This document shows positions 12,930 to 22,900 of a DNA stretch of 54,417 nucleotides, in pieces (position 1 is the first letter of the stretch; each line of letters starts with the position of its first letter). The stretch is from an uncultured Sphingomonas sp. (lineage in GTDB: Bacteria > Pseudomonadota > Alphaproteobacteria > Sphingomonadales > Sphingomonadaceae). The position numbers and the translations under genes are program-made. The stretch is taken from the NCBI GenBank assembly GCA_913775315.1, contig CAJYIX010000036.1:1-54417 (forward strand), read 5' to 3'. Under the pieces are notes generated by a model that saw only the letters and a program-made list of their open reading frames with translations, was not told where the DNA came from and ran no database searches.

Positions 12930-13275
12930 CGCCCCCACCCTCGCCTACAAGGTACTGACCGCCGACCAGATGGCGGCGCTCGAGGCGGACGGCATGTTCG
13001 CCGGGGCACCGGTGGATCTGGCCGACGGCTACGTCCACCTCTCGACCGCTGACCAGCTCACCGAGACGGTGGACAAGCACTTCATCGGCCAGGACGACCT
13101 CCACGTCGCCGCGGTCGATCTGGAAGCGTTGGGCGAGGCGGTGAAGTGGGAAGAGAGCCGCGGCGGCCAGCTTTTCCCGCACCTCTATACCGCGCTGCCG
13201 CTCGATGCGGTGGTGGCATATGGCCCGCTGGAGCGCGGAGACGACGGAAAAGTGCGCCTGCCCGTCGCGGGCTGA
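12919..13275 (+). CDS. DUF952 family protein
   Basis: This small soluble protein of 118 aa belongs to DUF952. Recognisable are YKVLTADQM at the N-terminus, DLADGYVHLSTADQL with a conserved histidine, and RGGQLFPHLYTALPLDAV. The biochemical role of the family is not established. ATG 12919 is preferred to ATG 12916 because AGGAGG (12907-12912) is then six bases upstream. The start overlaps the last 11 bases of gyrA, so the two are probably co-transcribed and translationally coupled. Overlap with gyrA does not by itself imply a role in supercoiling. The gene ends 76 bases before the PRISE gene. Confidence 0.82.
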   Translation: MANDAPTLAYKVLTADQMAALEADGMFAGAPVDLADGYVHLSTADQLTETVDKHFIGQDDLHVAAVDLEALGEAVKWEESRGGQLFPHLYTALPLDAVVAYGPLERGDDGKVRLPVAG

Positions 13276-13351
13276 GGGATAGCCGCCACAGCTTCGTCGT
13301 TATCCGACCCGACCTCGCCGACATGCGGCGACCAGCGGATCGGGATGATTG

Positions 13352-14413
13352 ATGACGAAGACGGCATTGGTAGTGGGCGCGAGCGGGATCGTCGGCAGCG
13401 CAGTCGCGGACTTGCTCGCAGCGCGCGGTTGGCAGGTGCATGGGCTGGCCCGCCGCCCGGTCGAACAGGCGGGCGTGTCGCCGGTCGCCGCCGACCTGCT
13501 CGACGCGGATGGCACCCGCGCGGCACTGGTCGGTATCTCGCCCGACGCGGTGTTCATCACCACCTGGCTGCGGCAGGATAGCGAGGCGGAGAATATCCGC
13601 GTCAACGGCGCGATGGTGCTCAACCTGCTCGACGCCCTCCCGCCCGCCACCGGCCCGCGCCACGTCGCATTGGTCACGGGGCTCAAGCATTATCTCGGTC
13701 CGTTCGAGGCCTATGGCAAAGGCGCGCTGCCGCAGACGCCGTTCCGCGAGGAACAGGGCCGGCTCGACGTCGACAATTTCTATTACGCGCAGGAGGACGA
13801 GCTGTTCGCCGCCGCCGCGCGCGACGGCTTCACCTGGAGCGTGCATCGCCCGCACACTGTCATCGGCAAGGCGGTGGGCAATGCGATGAACATGGGCGCC
13901 ACCCTTGCCGTCTATGCGACGCTCTGCCGTGAGCTGGGCCGGCCGTTCGTGTTCCCGGGATCGGCCGCGCAGTGGGAGGGGCTGACCGACATGACCGACG
14001 CCGGGCAGCTCGCGCGGCAGCTCCTCTGGGCGGCGGAAACGCCCGCCGCGCACGATCAGGCGTTCAACATCGTCAATGGCGACGTGTTTCGCTGGCAGTG
14101 GATGTGGGGCCGCATCGCCGGCTGGTTCGGGATCGAGGCGGCACCCTTCGACGGCACCGTCCGCCCGCTCGAGGATCAGATGCGCGGGATGGCTGACACG
14201 TGGCGCACGATCGCCGAGCGGGAGGGGCTGGCCGAACCCGACCTCGACCGCCTCGCCTCCCCCTGGCACACCGACGCCGATCTCGGCCGCCCGATCGAGG
14301 TCGTCACCGACATGTCGAAGAGCCGCAAGCTCGGTTTCCTCGACTATCAGCCGACCGACGAGGCGTTCTTCGCGCTGTTCGAGCGGCTGCGCGCGGACCG
14401 GCTGATTCCGTGA
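13352..14413 (+). CDS. PRISE-type SDR enone reductase (progesterone 5-beta-reductase/iridoid synthase-like)
   Basis: This 353-aa NADPH-dependent protein belongs to the atypical SDR group containing plant progesterone 5-beta-reductase and iridoid synthase. These enzymes reduce activated C=C bonds of small enones. Evidence includes the N-terminal VVGASGIVGS cofactor motif, the group motif TGLKHYLGPFE with the catalytic-type lysine, NFYYAQEDELF (the NFYYxxED motif carrying the tyrosine), and HRPHTVIG. The TTG at 13349 is one codon upstream, but ATG 13352 is the simpler choice. The gene follows gyrA-DUF952 by 76 bases on the same strand and converges on otsA with only three bases between stops. 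The substrate is unknown; bacterial members act on small enones such as 2-cyclohexenone. Confidence 0.8.
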   Translation: MTKTALVVGASGIVGSAVADLLAARGWQVHGLARRPVEQAGVSPVAADLLDADGTRAALVGISPDAVFITTWLRQDSEAENIRVNGAMVLNLLDALPPATGPRHVALVTGLKHYLGPFEAYGKGALPQTPFREEQGRLDVDNFYYAQEDELFAAAARDGFTWSVHRPHTVIGKAVGNAMNMGATLAVYATLCRELGRPFVFPGSAAQWEGLTDMTDAGQLARQLLWAAETPAAHDQAFNIVNGDVFRWQWMWGRIAGWFGIEAAPFDGTVRPLEDQMRGMADTWRTIAEREGLAEPDLDRLASPWHTDADLGRPIEVVTDMSKSRKLGFLDYQPTDEAFFALFERLRADRLIP

Positions 14414-14416
14414 GCG

Positions 14417-15829
14417 TTACTCGGCGGGCTGGCGTGCGGCCGGCTCGGCGATCAGCGCGTCGGTGAAGCGCTTGCGCCACCACACCACGTCCTCGGCCTC
14501 GACATTATCCATCATCGCGCGCCAGCGTTCGATTCGCTCGAACCGCGGCATCTTGAGCGCGGCGATGATCGCGTCGCTGATCTCCTCGGCGCTGTACGGA
14601 TTGATGAGGATCGCGCCGACGCCCATCTGCGCCGCCGCCCCAGCAAAGCGCGAGAGGATGAGGACGCCGGGATCCTCCGGGTCCTGTGCCGCCACATATT
14701 CCTTGGCGACGAGGTTCATGCCGTCGCGCAGCGGCGTCACCAGCCCGATCTTCGCCGCGCGGTAGATGCCGGCGAGCTGCTCGCGCGGATAGCCCTGGTT
14801 GACGTAGCGGATCGGCACCCAGTCGGTGTCGGCATAGGCACCGTTGATCCGCCCCGACAGCCCCTCCAGCGTCGCGCGGATCTTCTGATAGCTGCCCACC
14901 GCCCCGCGCGACGGCGGCGCGATCTGGAGCAGGAAGACCTCCTTGCGCTCCTCGGGATGCTCCTGAAGGAAGCGTTCGTAGCCGAGGAAGCGCTCCTCCA
15001 GCCCCTTGGAATAATCGAGCCGATCGACGCCGACGATCAGGTCGCGCCCGACCGCGCTGTCGCGCATCCGGCGATAGGCGAGCCGTGCGGCGGGCGTCCG
15101 CGACGCCTCGGCGAACTCCTTGGCATCGATGCCGATCGGATTCGCCATCACCTGCACGCTGCGATCGCCCAGATGCAGGCGATCGCCATCGAGCACCGCC
15201 CCCATCTCGTCGATCGCATAGTCGCAGAAGCTGTCGAGCCATTCCTGCGTGTGGAAGCCGATCACGTCATAGGCGAACAGGTGCCCGACGATTGCCGCCG
15301 CCTCTGGCAACACCGCCAGCAGCCGGCGGGGCGGCCACGGGATGTGAAGGAAGAAGCCGATCCGGTTGGCGCACCCCCGCTCGCGCAGCGCGCTGCCCAG
15401 CGGGAACATGTGATAGTCTTGGATCCAGATCGCGTCGTCGGGCTCGATCAGCGGACGGACGGTCGCGGCGAAGCGGTCGTTGACCCGGCTGTACCCGCCG
15501 GCGAAATCGCGTTCGTATTCGGCAAGGTCGATGCGATAGTGGAACAGCGGCCACAGCGTCCGGTTGGCGTAGCCGTTGTAATATTCCTCGACGTCCTGCT
15601 CCTCCAGATCGACGGTCGCGGTCGTGACGCCGCCCGATCGCTGGAAGTTGATGTGGCCGGTGAACTGGTCGACCGTCTCCCCCGACCAGCCGAACCAGAT
15701 CCCTTTATACTCGCGCAGCGCCGCCGACAGTGCCACCGCCAGCCCGCCCTGCGCCCCGGAATGCGAATCCGTGGGCGCCGACACACGATTGGAGATGATA
15801 ATCAGGCGACTCAACGGATCGAGCTCCAT
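14417..15829 (-). CDS. otsA: Trehalose-6-phosphate synthase (GT20)
   Basis: OtsA transfers glucose from UDP-glucose to glucose-6-phosphate, giving trehalose-6-phosphate in the cytoplasm. The 470-aa length is normal. Hallmarks are IIISNRV at the N-terminus, GGLAVALSAAL (phosphate-binding loop), WIQDYHMFPLG, HIPWPP, VDRLDYSKGLEERF, and the C-terminal TPLRDGMNLVAKEY nucleotide-sugar site. It is the last gene of otsB-GH15-otsA. Its start overlaps the GH15 stop by 19 bases, so expression is likely coupled. Trehalose made here would serve as an osmolyte or desiccation protectant. The window also encodes the independent TreY/TreZ route. Confidence 0.96.
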   Translation of the reverse strand: MELDPLSRLIIISNRVSAPTDSHSGAQGGLAVALSAALREYKGIWFGWSGETVDQFTGHINFQRSGGVTTATVDLEEQDVEEYYNGYANRTLWPLFHYRIDLAEYERDFAGGYSRVNDRFAATVRPLIEPDDAIWIQDYHMFPLGSALRERGCANRIGFFLHIPWPPRRLLAVLPEAAAIVGHLFAYDVIGFHTQEWLDSFCDYAIDEMGAVLDGDRLHLGDRSVQVMANPIGIDAKEFAEASRTPAARLAYRRMRDSAVGRDLIVGVDRLDYSKGLEERFLGYERFLQEHPEERKEVFLLQIAPPSRGAVGSYQKIRATLEGLSGRINGAYADTDWVPIRYVNQGYPREQLAGIYRAAKIGLVTPLRDGMNLVAKEYVAAQDPEDPGVLILSRFAGAAAQMGVGAILINPYSAEEISDAIIAALKMPRFERIERWRAMMDNVEAEDVVWWRKRFTDALIAEPAARQPAE

Positions 15830-17607
15830 GGTTTGCTAAGCAGGACGGCGCAATTGATCATGCCGACCAGCGAATAGGTCTGCGGGTAGTTGCCCCAGAG
15901 CTCACCGGTCTGGGGGTCGATATCCTCGGAGAGGAGCCCCGCGGCGGTGCGACGCGACAGCATCTCCTCGAACAATTCGCGCGCGTCGGCATCGCGGCCG
16001 GTGAAGTGCAGCGCCTCGATGAGCCAGAAGGTGCAGACGTTGAACGCCGTCTCGGGCAGGCCGAAATCATCCTCGGTGTCGTAGCGCAGCATGTGGCTGC
16101 CGCGCCTTAACCCTTGTTCGACCGCATCGAGCGTGCCGCGGAACCGCGGGTCATCGGGCGACAGGAAGCGCAGGTCGAGCAGCTGGATCAGGCTGGCGTC
16201 GAGGTCATCGCCCGAGAAGGTCGCCGACAGCCGCTGCGTCTCCTCACGCCACGCCGCGCTTTCGATCCGATCGCGCATGATCGCCGCGCGATCATTCCAG
16301 AACTTGGCGCGATCGGGAAGGCCGAGCCGGTTGGCCGCATTGCCCAGCCGGTCGCACGCCGCCCAGCACATCGCCGCCGAATAGGTATGGACCGATTGGC
16401 GCGTGCGAAGCTCCCACAGGCCCGCATCGGGCTTGTCATACAGCTCCCACGCGCGTTCGCCAACGCGCTCCAGCGCCTCGAAATCCTCCACACCGGCCAT
16501 GCGATACAGGCGTTCGTCGAAGAAAGCCTGAACGTTCGACAGGACGATCTGGCCATAGGCATCATGCTGGATCTGCTCGGCCGCTTGGTTGCCGACGCGC
16601 ACCGGCCCCATGCCGCGATAGCCCGCGAGGTTGAGAGCGAACACCTCGGGCAGGCTCTTTTCCCCGAGCACGCCGTAGAGCGGCTGGATCGCCCCGCCCT
16701 TGGCATCGTCAACGATGTTGCGCAAATAGCCGAGATACCCCTCCAGCACGTCGAGCGCGCCGACGCGATTGAGCGCCTGGACGGTGTAATAGGCGTCGCG
16801 GATCCAGCAGTAGCGATAGTCCCAGTTCCGTTCCGACCCGGCATGTTCGGGCACCGAGGTGGTCAGCGCGGCGACGATCGCGCCGGTTTCCTCATGCTGG
16901 CACAGCTTGAGCGAGATCGCCGCGCGGATCACCACGTCCTGCCATTCGAGCGGGGTGGCGAGGCCGCGGGACCAGTGCTGCCAGTGCTGCTCGGTATAGG
17001 TCAGCATCTCCTCGACCGCGGTGGCGATGTCGCCGCCGAAGCTCTCGTCCGGGCCCATGAAGAAATAGAGCGGGCGTTCCACGCGGAACGAGCGCTCGTC
17101 CATCAACTGGCCGACGGGCGCATTGGTCGTCAGGCGAAGCTGCATCCCGTCGAGGAGAAAGCGGATATGGTTGGAGCCCGACGTACGGTCGACCGCGGTC
17201 TCGCCCCAGCTGCGCGTGGGGCGAAGCCGCATGCGTATGCGTGGGGACCCCGCGACGGGGCGAACGATGCGGACATAGGCGACGGGGCGGTACATCCGCC
17301 CCAGCCGCTCGAACCGCGGGCAGAAGTCGATCACCTCGATCGCGCTGCCGTTCACGTCGGTGATGCGGCTGACCAGGATCGGCGTGTTGCGGCGATAATG
17401 CTGCTCGGTGCGGTCCACGTCCTGAAGGTCGATCGCCCAGAGGCCGGCGGTGTCCTCGTCCCCCGCATCGGCGCCGCCGAGCAGGGCGGAGAAAACGGGG
17501 TCGCCGTCGACCCGTGGCACGCAGCCCCAGATGAAGCGCGCCGAGGTGTCGATCAGCGCCGATACCTGGCAATTGCCGATCGCCCAGAGATCGAGGGTCG
17601 GGTTCAC
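15811..17607 (-). CDS. Glycoside hydrolase family 15 protein (glucoamylase/trehalase type)
   Basis: This 598-aa protein has an N-terminal beta-sandwich and a C-terminal (alpha/alpha)6 domain typical of bacterial GH15. Signatures are LDLWAIGNCQVSALID at the start, ERNWDYRYCWIRDAYYTVQA, MCWAACDRLGNAANRLG, and near the end LLSEDIDPQTGELWGNYPQ, which carries the carboxylate expected for the catalytic base. No signal peptide is visible, so it is cytoplasmic. Characterised relatives include glucoamylases and the GH15 trehalases of mycobacteria. Its place between otsB and otsA, overlapping both, argues for a role on trehalose or glucose oligomers made in the same cell. Hydrolysis of the operon's own product would be a turnover step. 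Activity cannot be decided from sequence. Confidence 0.88.
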   Translation of the reverse strand: MNPTLDLWAIGNCQVSALIDTSARFIWGCVPRVDGDPVFSALLGGADAGDEDTAGLWAIDLQDVDRTEQHYRRNTPILVSRITDVNGSAIEVIDFCPRFERLGRMYRPVAYVRIVRPVAGSPRIRMRLRPTRSWGETAVDRTSGSNHIRFLLDGMQLRLTTNAPVGQLMDERSFRVERPLYFFMGPDESFGGDIATAVEEMLTYTEQHWQHWSRGLATPLEWQDVVIRAAISLKLCQHEETGAIVAALTTSVPEHAGSERNWDYRYCWIRDAYYTVQALNRVGALDVLEGYLGYLRNIVDDAKGGAIQPLYGVLGEKSLPEVFALNLAGYRGMGPVRVGNQAAEQIQHDAYGQIVLSNVQAFFDERLYRMAGVEDFEALERVGERAWELYDKPDAGLWELRTRQSVHTYSAAMCWAACDRLGNAANRLGLPDRAKFWNDRAAIMRDRIESAAWREETQRLSATFSGDDLDASLIQLLDLRFLSPDDPRFRGTLDAVEQGLRRGSHMLRYDTEDDFGLPETAFNVCTFWLIEALHFTGRDADARELFEEMLSRRTAAGLLSEDIDPQTGELWGNYPQTYSLVGMINCAVLLSKPWSSIR

Positions 17608-18359
17608 AGATATGCCTCCACTGCGCGCGAGAGCCAGGTGCGGACGGCGCCGACGCCGTCCAGTCGATAGCGGGCGGCGGTGTCGCGCTCTGCCCCGATC
17701 AGGATACCAGCGCCGCCGAGACCGGCGACCGCGCGGAAGCCGTCCTCGTCGGTCACGTCGTCGCCCAGGAAGACGGGGCGGCTGCCGGTGAAGGGCGCCT
17801 CCCCCATCAGCCGCTCGATCGCCGCGCCCTTGTCGCCCGCCGCGGCGCGAAGCTCGACCATCATCTTGCCGGGCTGCACGGTAAGGCCATGTGCGGCGGC
17901 GAGGTCCTCGGCAAGGGCCTGTGCCTCCGCCTCTACACGCGGGGCCATGCGATAATGCAGGCCGGCGCCATAGGGCTTGGTCTCGACCAGCACGCCCTCA
18001 TGCCCGGCGGCGAAGGCGCGCATCCGTTCGATCACCTGCGGCAGGCCGGGCGGCAGGTCGGGACCCGAGGTGCGACCGCCCGGATAGCGGAACTCGACCC
18101 CGTGGCTGCCGCTGATGACGAAGGGGATGCCGCCGAACATCTCCACGATCCGCTCGCTCGCGCGGCCCGTCACGATCGCCAGCCGCCCGTCGAGCGCATG
18201 GCCGACGCGCGCGAGCAGGCGGATGAGATCGGCGTCCGGGTGGACGAGATCGGGCCGGTCCTGAAGCTCGACGAGCGTGCCGTCGAAATCGAGGAACAGG
18301 CTGGCCCCGGCGAGCAGGTCGCGTGGCGGCACAGGCAGCAGGGTGGTGGTGTCGGTCAA
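17604..18359 (-). CDS. otsB: Trehalose-6-phosphate phosphatase
   Basis: OtsB is a HAD-superfamily phosphatase that dephosphorylates trehalose-6-phosphate to trehalose. Motif I is FLDFDGTLVE with the nucleophilic aspartate, TGRASERI and the GSHGVEFRYPGG loop belong to the cap region, and VFLGDDVTDEDGF is the metal-binding motif IV. The frame opens with a GTG at 18374, but TTG 18359 is preferred because GGGAGG lies five bases before it, and nothing comparable precedes the GTG. This gives 251 aa. It is the first gene of otsB-GH15-otsA and overlaps the GH15 start by 4 bases (ATGA). Confidence 0.93.
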   Translation of the reverse strand: MTDTTTLLPVPPRDLLAGASLFLDFDGTLVELQDRPDLVHPDADLIRLLARVGHALDGRLAIVTGRASERIVEMFGGIPFVISGSHGVEFRYPGGRTSGPDLPPGLPQVIERMRAFAAGHEGVLVETKPYGAGLHYRMAPRVEAEAQALAEDLAAAHGLTVQPGKMMVELRAAAGDKGAAIERLMGEAPFTGSRPVFLGDDVTDEDGFRAVAGLGGAGILIGAERDTAARYRLDGVGAVRTWLSRAVEAYL

Positions 18360-18430
18360 AAATGCCTCCCGCACCGGGGAATGTTTCGCCCCCGAACGCG
18401 GTTCCGCAATGCGGCATTTTATCGCAATTG

Positions 18431-19903
18431 TCAGGCGGCGCGTTCGCGCTTCGCCTCCGGATGCGAAAATTCCATCGCATCATCGACCCGCCCGAACCGC
18501 AGCGCCATCAGGTCCTTGAGGTAGTTCTGGTGCAGCCGCCACGGCGCGCGCCGGCCCTGCTTCGGAAACTTGTCGATCGCACGCTGGACATAGCTCGAGG
18601 TGAAGTCGAGGAACGCCTCGTCCCCCGCCTCCCCCTCGCCCACCCGCGGGGTGGCCGAGCGCATCCTGCGGGCCTGCATCGTCCGGAGCAGGCGGCAGAC
18701 ATAGGCGGCGGTCAGGTCCGCCTTCAGCGTCCACGACGCATTGGTATAGCCGAAGGTATAGGCAAGGTTCGGCACGTCGCTGAACATCATGCCCTTGTAG
18801 TTGAGCGTCCGCGCGAACTCGACCGGCCTACCGTCGACGGTGACGGGCATGTCGTCCATCAGCTTGAGCTCGAGGCCCGTCGCGGTGACGATGATGTCGG
18901 CGGGCACCTTCGTCCCGTCGGCCATGGCGATGCCGCCGGGCTCGAACCGCTCGATCACGCCGGTCACCACCTCTGCCCGGCCCGCCTTGATCGCCTCGAA
19001 CAGGTCACCGTCGGGGACGAGGCACAGCCGCTGGTCCCACGGGTCGTAGCGCGGCGTGAAGTGGGTCGCGACGTCGTAATCAGGGCCGAGATGATCGCGG
19101 ACCCAGCCGATCAGCCGCTCGGCCGCGGCCCTGGGATGTTTGCGCATCCGCTCGAAGAAGAACTGGCCGATCAGCGCGTTGCGCCAGCGGATCGTATTCG
19201 TCGCCCTTCGCGCGCCGATGACGCGGCGAAGGCCGTTGGCGAACCGGTCGGTTGCTGGACGGGCGACGACATAGGTGGGCGACCGCTGCACCATCGTGAC
19301 CTGCGCGCCGCGATCGGCGAGCGCAGGGACGAGCGTCATCGCGGTCGCGCCGCTGCCGATCACCGCCACGCGCCTTCCCGTCACGTCGAGGTCCTCGGGC
19401 CAGAATTGCGGATGGACGATCTGGCCGGCGAAGCTGTCTGCACCGGAGAACGCCGGCGTGTGGCCCCGCTCGTAATTGTAATAGCCGGTGCACATCACGA
19501 CGAAGCGGCAGCCGATCGTCCGCCGCTCGCCGCCCTGATCCACGGTCAGCGTCCAGGCGGCGTTCTCGCCCGACCACTCGGCGGCGACGACGCGCGTGCC
19601 GGTCCGGATATGCCCCTCGATCGCGCTCTCTCGCGCGGTGTCGTGGAGGTAGGAGAGGATCGATCCGCCATCTGCGATCGCCTTCTCCCCGGTCCACGGT
19701 CGGAAGCAGTAGCCGAGCGTATACATATCGGAGTCCGACCGTACGCCGGGGTAGCGAAACAGATCCCAGGTACCGCCCAGCCGGTCACGCGCTTCCAGCA
19801 CCGTAAAGCTGAGGTCGGGACACTCGACCTTCAAATGCCGCGCCATGCCGATGCCCGACAGACCGGCACCCACCACCACGACATCGAACCACTCGTCGGC
19901 CAT
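18431..19903 (-). CDS. Flavin-containing Baeyer-Villiger-type monooxygenase
   Basis: This 490-aa FAD/NADPH monooxygenase oxidises ketones or related carbonyls with O2. The N-terminal FAD dinucleotide motif is VVVVGAGLSGIG. The type I Baeyer-Villiger fingerprint FxGxxxHxxxWP is matched exactly by FAGQIVHPQFWP, and the second Rossmann motif VAVIGSGATAMT follows for NADPH. GTWDLFRYPGVRSDSD is also typical of this class. ATG 19903 is chosen because it starts the FAD domain directly and has GGGAGAG about seven bases upstream; the frame continues to 19966 without need. It stands alone between otsB and tamB on the same strand with 59-71-base gaps. The substrate is unknown, and steroid, cyclic ketone or alkyl ketone are all possible. 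Confidence 0.88.
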   Translation of the reverse strand: MADEWFDVVVVGAGLSGIGMARHLKVECPDLSFTVLEARDRLGGTWDLFRYPGVRSDSDMYTLGYCFRPWTGEKAIADGGSILSYLHDTARESAIEGHIRTGTRVVAAEWSGENAAWTLTVDQGGERRTIGCRFVVMCTGYYNYERGHTPAFSGADSFAGQIVHPQFWPEDLDVTGRRVAVIGSGATAMTLVPALADRGAQVTMVQRSPTYVVARPATDRFANGLRRVIGARRATNTIRWRNALIGQFFFERMRKHPRAAAERLIGWVRDHLGPDYDVATHFTPRYDPWDQRLCLVPDGDLFEAIKAGRAEVVTGVIERFEPGGIAMADGTKVPADIIVTATGLELKLMDDMPVTVDGRPVEFARTLNYKGMMFSDVPNLAYTFGYTNASWTLKADLTAAYVCRLLRTMQARRMRSATPRVGEGEAGDEAFLDFTSSYVQRAIDKFPKQGRRAPWRLHQNYLKDLMALRFGRVDDAMEFSHPEAKRERAA

Positions 19904-19962
19904 CGATCGCTCTCCCGCCCGTACCGGATATTCGATCGCGGCGGGCGGGGGAAGCGATCCGA

Positions 19963-22900
19963 TCAATAATCCTTCGAGTAGCGCAGGTTCACGCTCGACC
20001 CGCCGAAGCTGCCCGTCTGCGACAGGAGCGACAGCGCCTTGGTCAGCGCGATCTCGAGCTGGGTGGCGGTGAAGCCGCGGGCGTCGGTGATGATCTCGAC
20101 ATAGATGTCGTCGGTCAGATACTGGCCCGCCGCCAGCGCGGTGCCGCGCCCGCTCGCCTCGTCCGCGCCGAGGATGCGGAGGCGATCGATCCCGCCCGCC
20201 TGACGCAGCGACCCGAGCGGATTGAGCCCGCCGCCCGACCCGCGCAGCGAATTGAGCGCCGAAGCGAGCTGGATCGCCTGGACCGCCGACAGGTTCGTCA
20301 CCGACCGGCCGAACAGGATGCGCGCCAGCACCTCGTCCTGCGCGAGCGCAGGGGTGGAGGTGAAGGACAGGCGCGGCCGCTGCGCCGTGCCGGTCACGTT
20401 GATCGTCGCGGTCACCCCCTCCGCCGTGGTCGAGGCGGCGATGGTGATGTTCGGGTTGGTGAGCTCGTTGCCCTCATAGGTGATGAGCCCGCGGTCGAGA
20501 TTGAAGCGCTTGCCCGCGAAGCTGTACGTGCCGCGGATCGCCTCGATCGTCCCGCGCACGCGCGGCGCCGCCGACGTGCCGGTGACGCGCAGGTCCGCTT
20601 GCCACTCGCTCTCCAGACCCATGCCCGAGACATAGAGGCGATTGTCGGCACTGACCCGCATGTTGAGGCGGAACAGCCCGGGCGACGGCGGCGGCGTCGT
20701 GCTGCCGCGCTGGGCATTTGCCGCCTCCAGCGGGGCGCCGCGGCGGCGAACACCGGTCAGTTCGGGCACCTCGGCCGAACCTTGACGGATCACCTGATAG
20801 CGCGCCTCCGGAATGCGGATGTCGCCCTCGATCAGACCGCCGTTCGCGCCGTTGGTCACGCGGACCTCGCCGGTCGCGGTCGCGCCGATCATGTCGCTAC
20901 GGGCAAGCCGTGCGTTGTTGAGGTTGGCGCGCACGTCGATCGGGAAGCCGCTGTTCGCCGCAAGCCCGACAAACCCTTGCGCCGTCACCGTCCCCTCGCC
21001 CGCCGTCGCGCGCAGGTCCTCCAGCACGAAGCGGTCGTTGGTGAAGCGCCCGGTCAGCCGCATCGCCGACAGGCGCGTGCCATAGGTCTCGTTCTCGTAG
21101 ACGAGGTTGTTGGCGCGGACGAGGCCGGTGACGCGCGGAGCGCCCAGCGTGCCGCTCACGTCCGCGGCGATGCCGATCGGGCCGGCCAATTGCTGGTTGG
21201 CGATGCCGCCCAGCGACCACAGCACCTCCGCCGGACCGTTATAGCGGATGCCGCCGGTCAGCGGTGCGCCGGCCGACGTGCCGGTCTGCACCGCCACGCG
21301 CCCGATCGCCGCCCCCTGTCGCTGAACGAGTGCGCGGATATCAGCGCGGCCGCCGGTCAGGCTGACGATCGACTGGATGTCGACTGGCGTCGACACGGTG
21401 GACAGGCCCGAGCGGGTGAAGTTGCTGACGAGGATGCGCGCATTGCCGGTCGGCGTAGCCGCGCCCGCCGCCTGATTTACTTCAAAGCTGCCCGTCGCGC
21501 TGCCGCCGAGGCCAAGGCCGGGGACCAGCGCATTGGCGATCTGAAGGTCGAGGCTGTCGAGCCGCCCCTGCAACGCATAACCGTTGCCATAGCGCCCGGC
21601 GATGCGCGCGCTACCGCGGTCGAAGTCGATGCGCGTCGGGCGCAGGCGATAGCTACCGCCCGCCACGTCGATCCGCGCCGGGCTGGCGGTCTTGAACCCG
21701 ATGCCGTTGCCCTTGCCCTTGAGCGCCACAACCCACAACGCCGGGCTGAGCCGCGCATTGGCCGCAACCTCGAACGGGACGCCCGTCGTGCCGCGCGCTA
21801 CCGCCTGCACATAGCCATTGCCGCCGCGATAGTCGCCGCGGGCGCGGGCACGGGTCACGACATAGTCGCCCTGCCGCAGGTTCGCGACCTGCGCGTCGAA
21901 GGTGACGGCCGGCGCATCGTCGTAGAGCACGACGCGCGCATTCGCGATGGCCTGGCCGATCGTCAGACCCATGTCGCCGGGGATCGTGGCGTTCGACGCC
22001 CGCGCGGCGATCGTCGCCGACTGATACTTGCCGACGGCGCCCAGGTCCGCACGGCCGGTGACGCCCGACCCGGCAAAGTCGAGCGCACCGGCGAACGGCC
22101 CTGCGGGCGTCGCCGCGACGCGGCCGTTGAAGGTGATGCCGGCGAACACCGTGTCGCGAATGTCGGCGGTCAGCCGCGGGCTGGTGCGCAGAAGCACGTT
22201 GGCGTTGAACGGCCCGTAGTTCGTCCCGCCGGTGGCGACGATGGCATAGCCATCCCCCTGCCCGCGCACCCGCGCCTCCAGATTGACGAGGCCGACGCCG
22301 ACGCCGGGCCGCTGGGCGCGCAGCAGGACGACGGGCTGCGCGACGCTGCCCGACACGCGCGCGGTCAGCGGGCCATATTGCGTCGAGACGGCATTCGCCT
22401 CGACCAGCAGCGGGCCGGCGAAGTCGTAGCGCCCGCGCCCGTTCAGGATGCGGAACTGCGGCGCGTTGAGCCGCAGGTTCTGGAACGTCACCACCCCGTT
22501 CGGCCCCAGCGCCACATCGACACGGGCGGTCGCGTTGCCGCCCAGGAAATTGCGCACGCCGTCGTTGAACAGCCGCTTGGTCTGGGTGACGACGCGGCCC
22601 TTGATGCCATAGCCGCCGGGCGTCATCACGAGGTCGGCATCGGTCTGGAGATCGATGATCCCGATCGAGGCGACTTCGTAGTCGTTGACCCGCCCCTTCA
22701 GCGCGCCGGTATAGCGGCCGGTGCCCATGTCGGCGACGACGATCGCGGTGGCGTCGATCCGGTCGGAGCGGATGCGCAGATTATCCGACAGGATCTGGTC
22801 GCCGTTGATCGCGAGGTCGCCGTTGACCGCGACGTTGGTGACGAGCCCGCCGACCGCGGCATTGAGACCGTTGATGCGGGCGGCCCTGGCATTGACCGGA

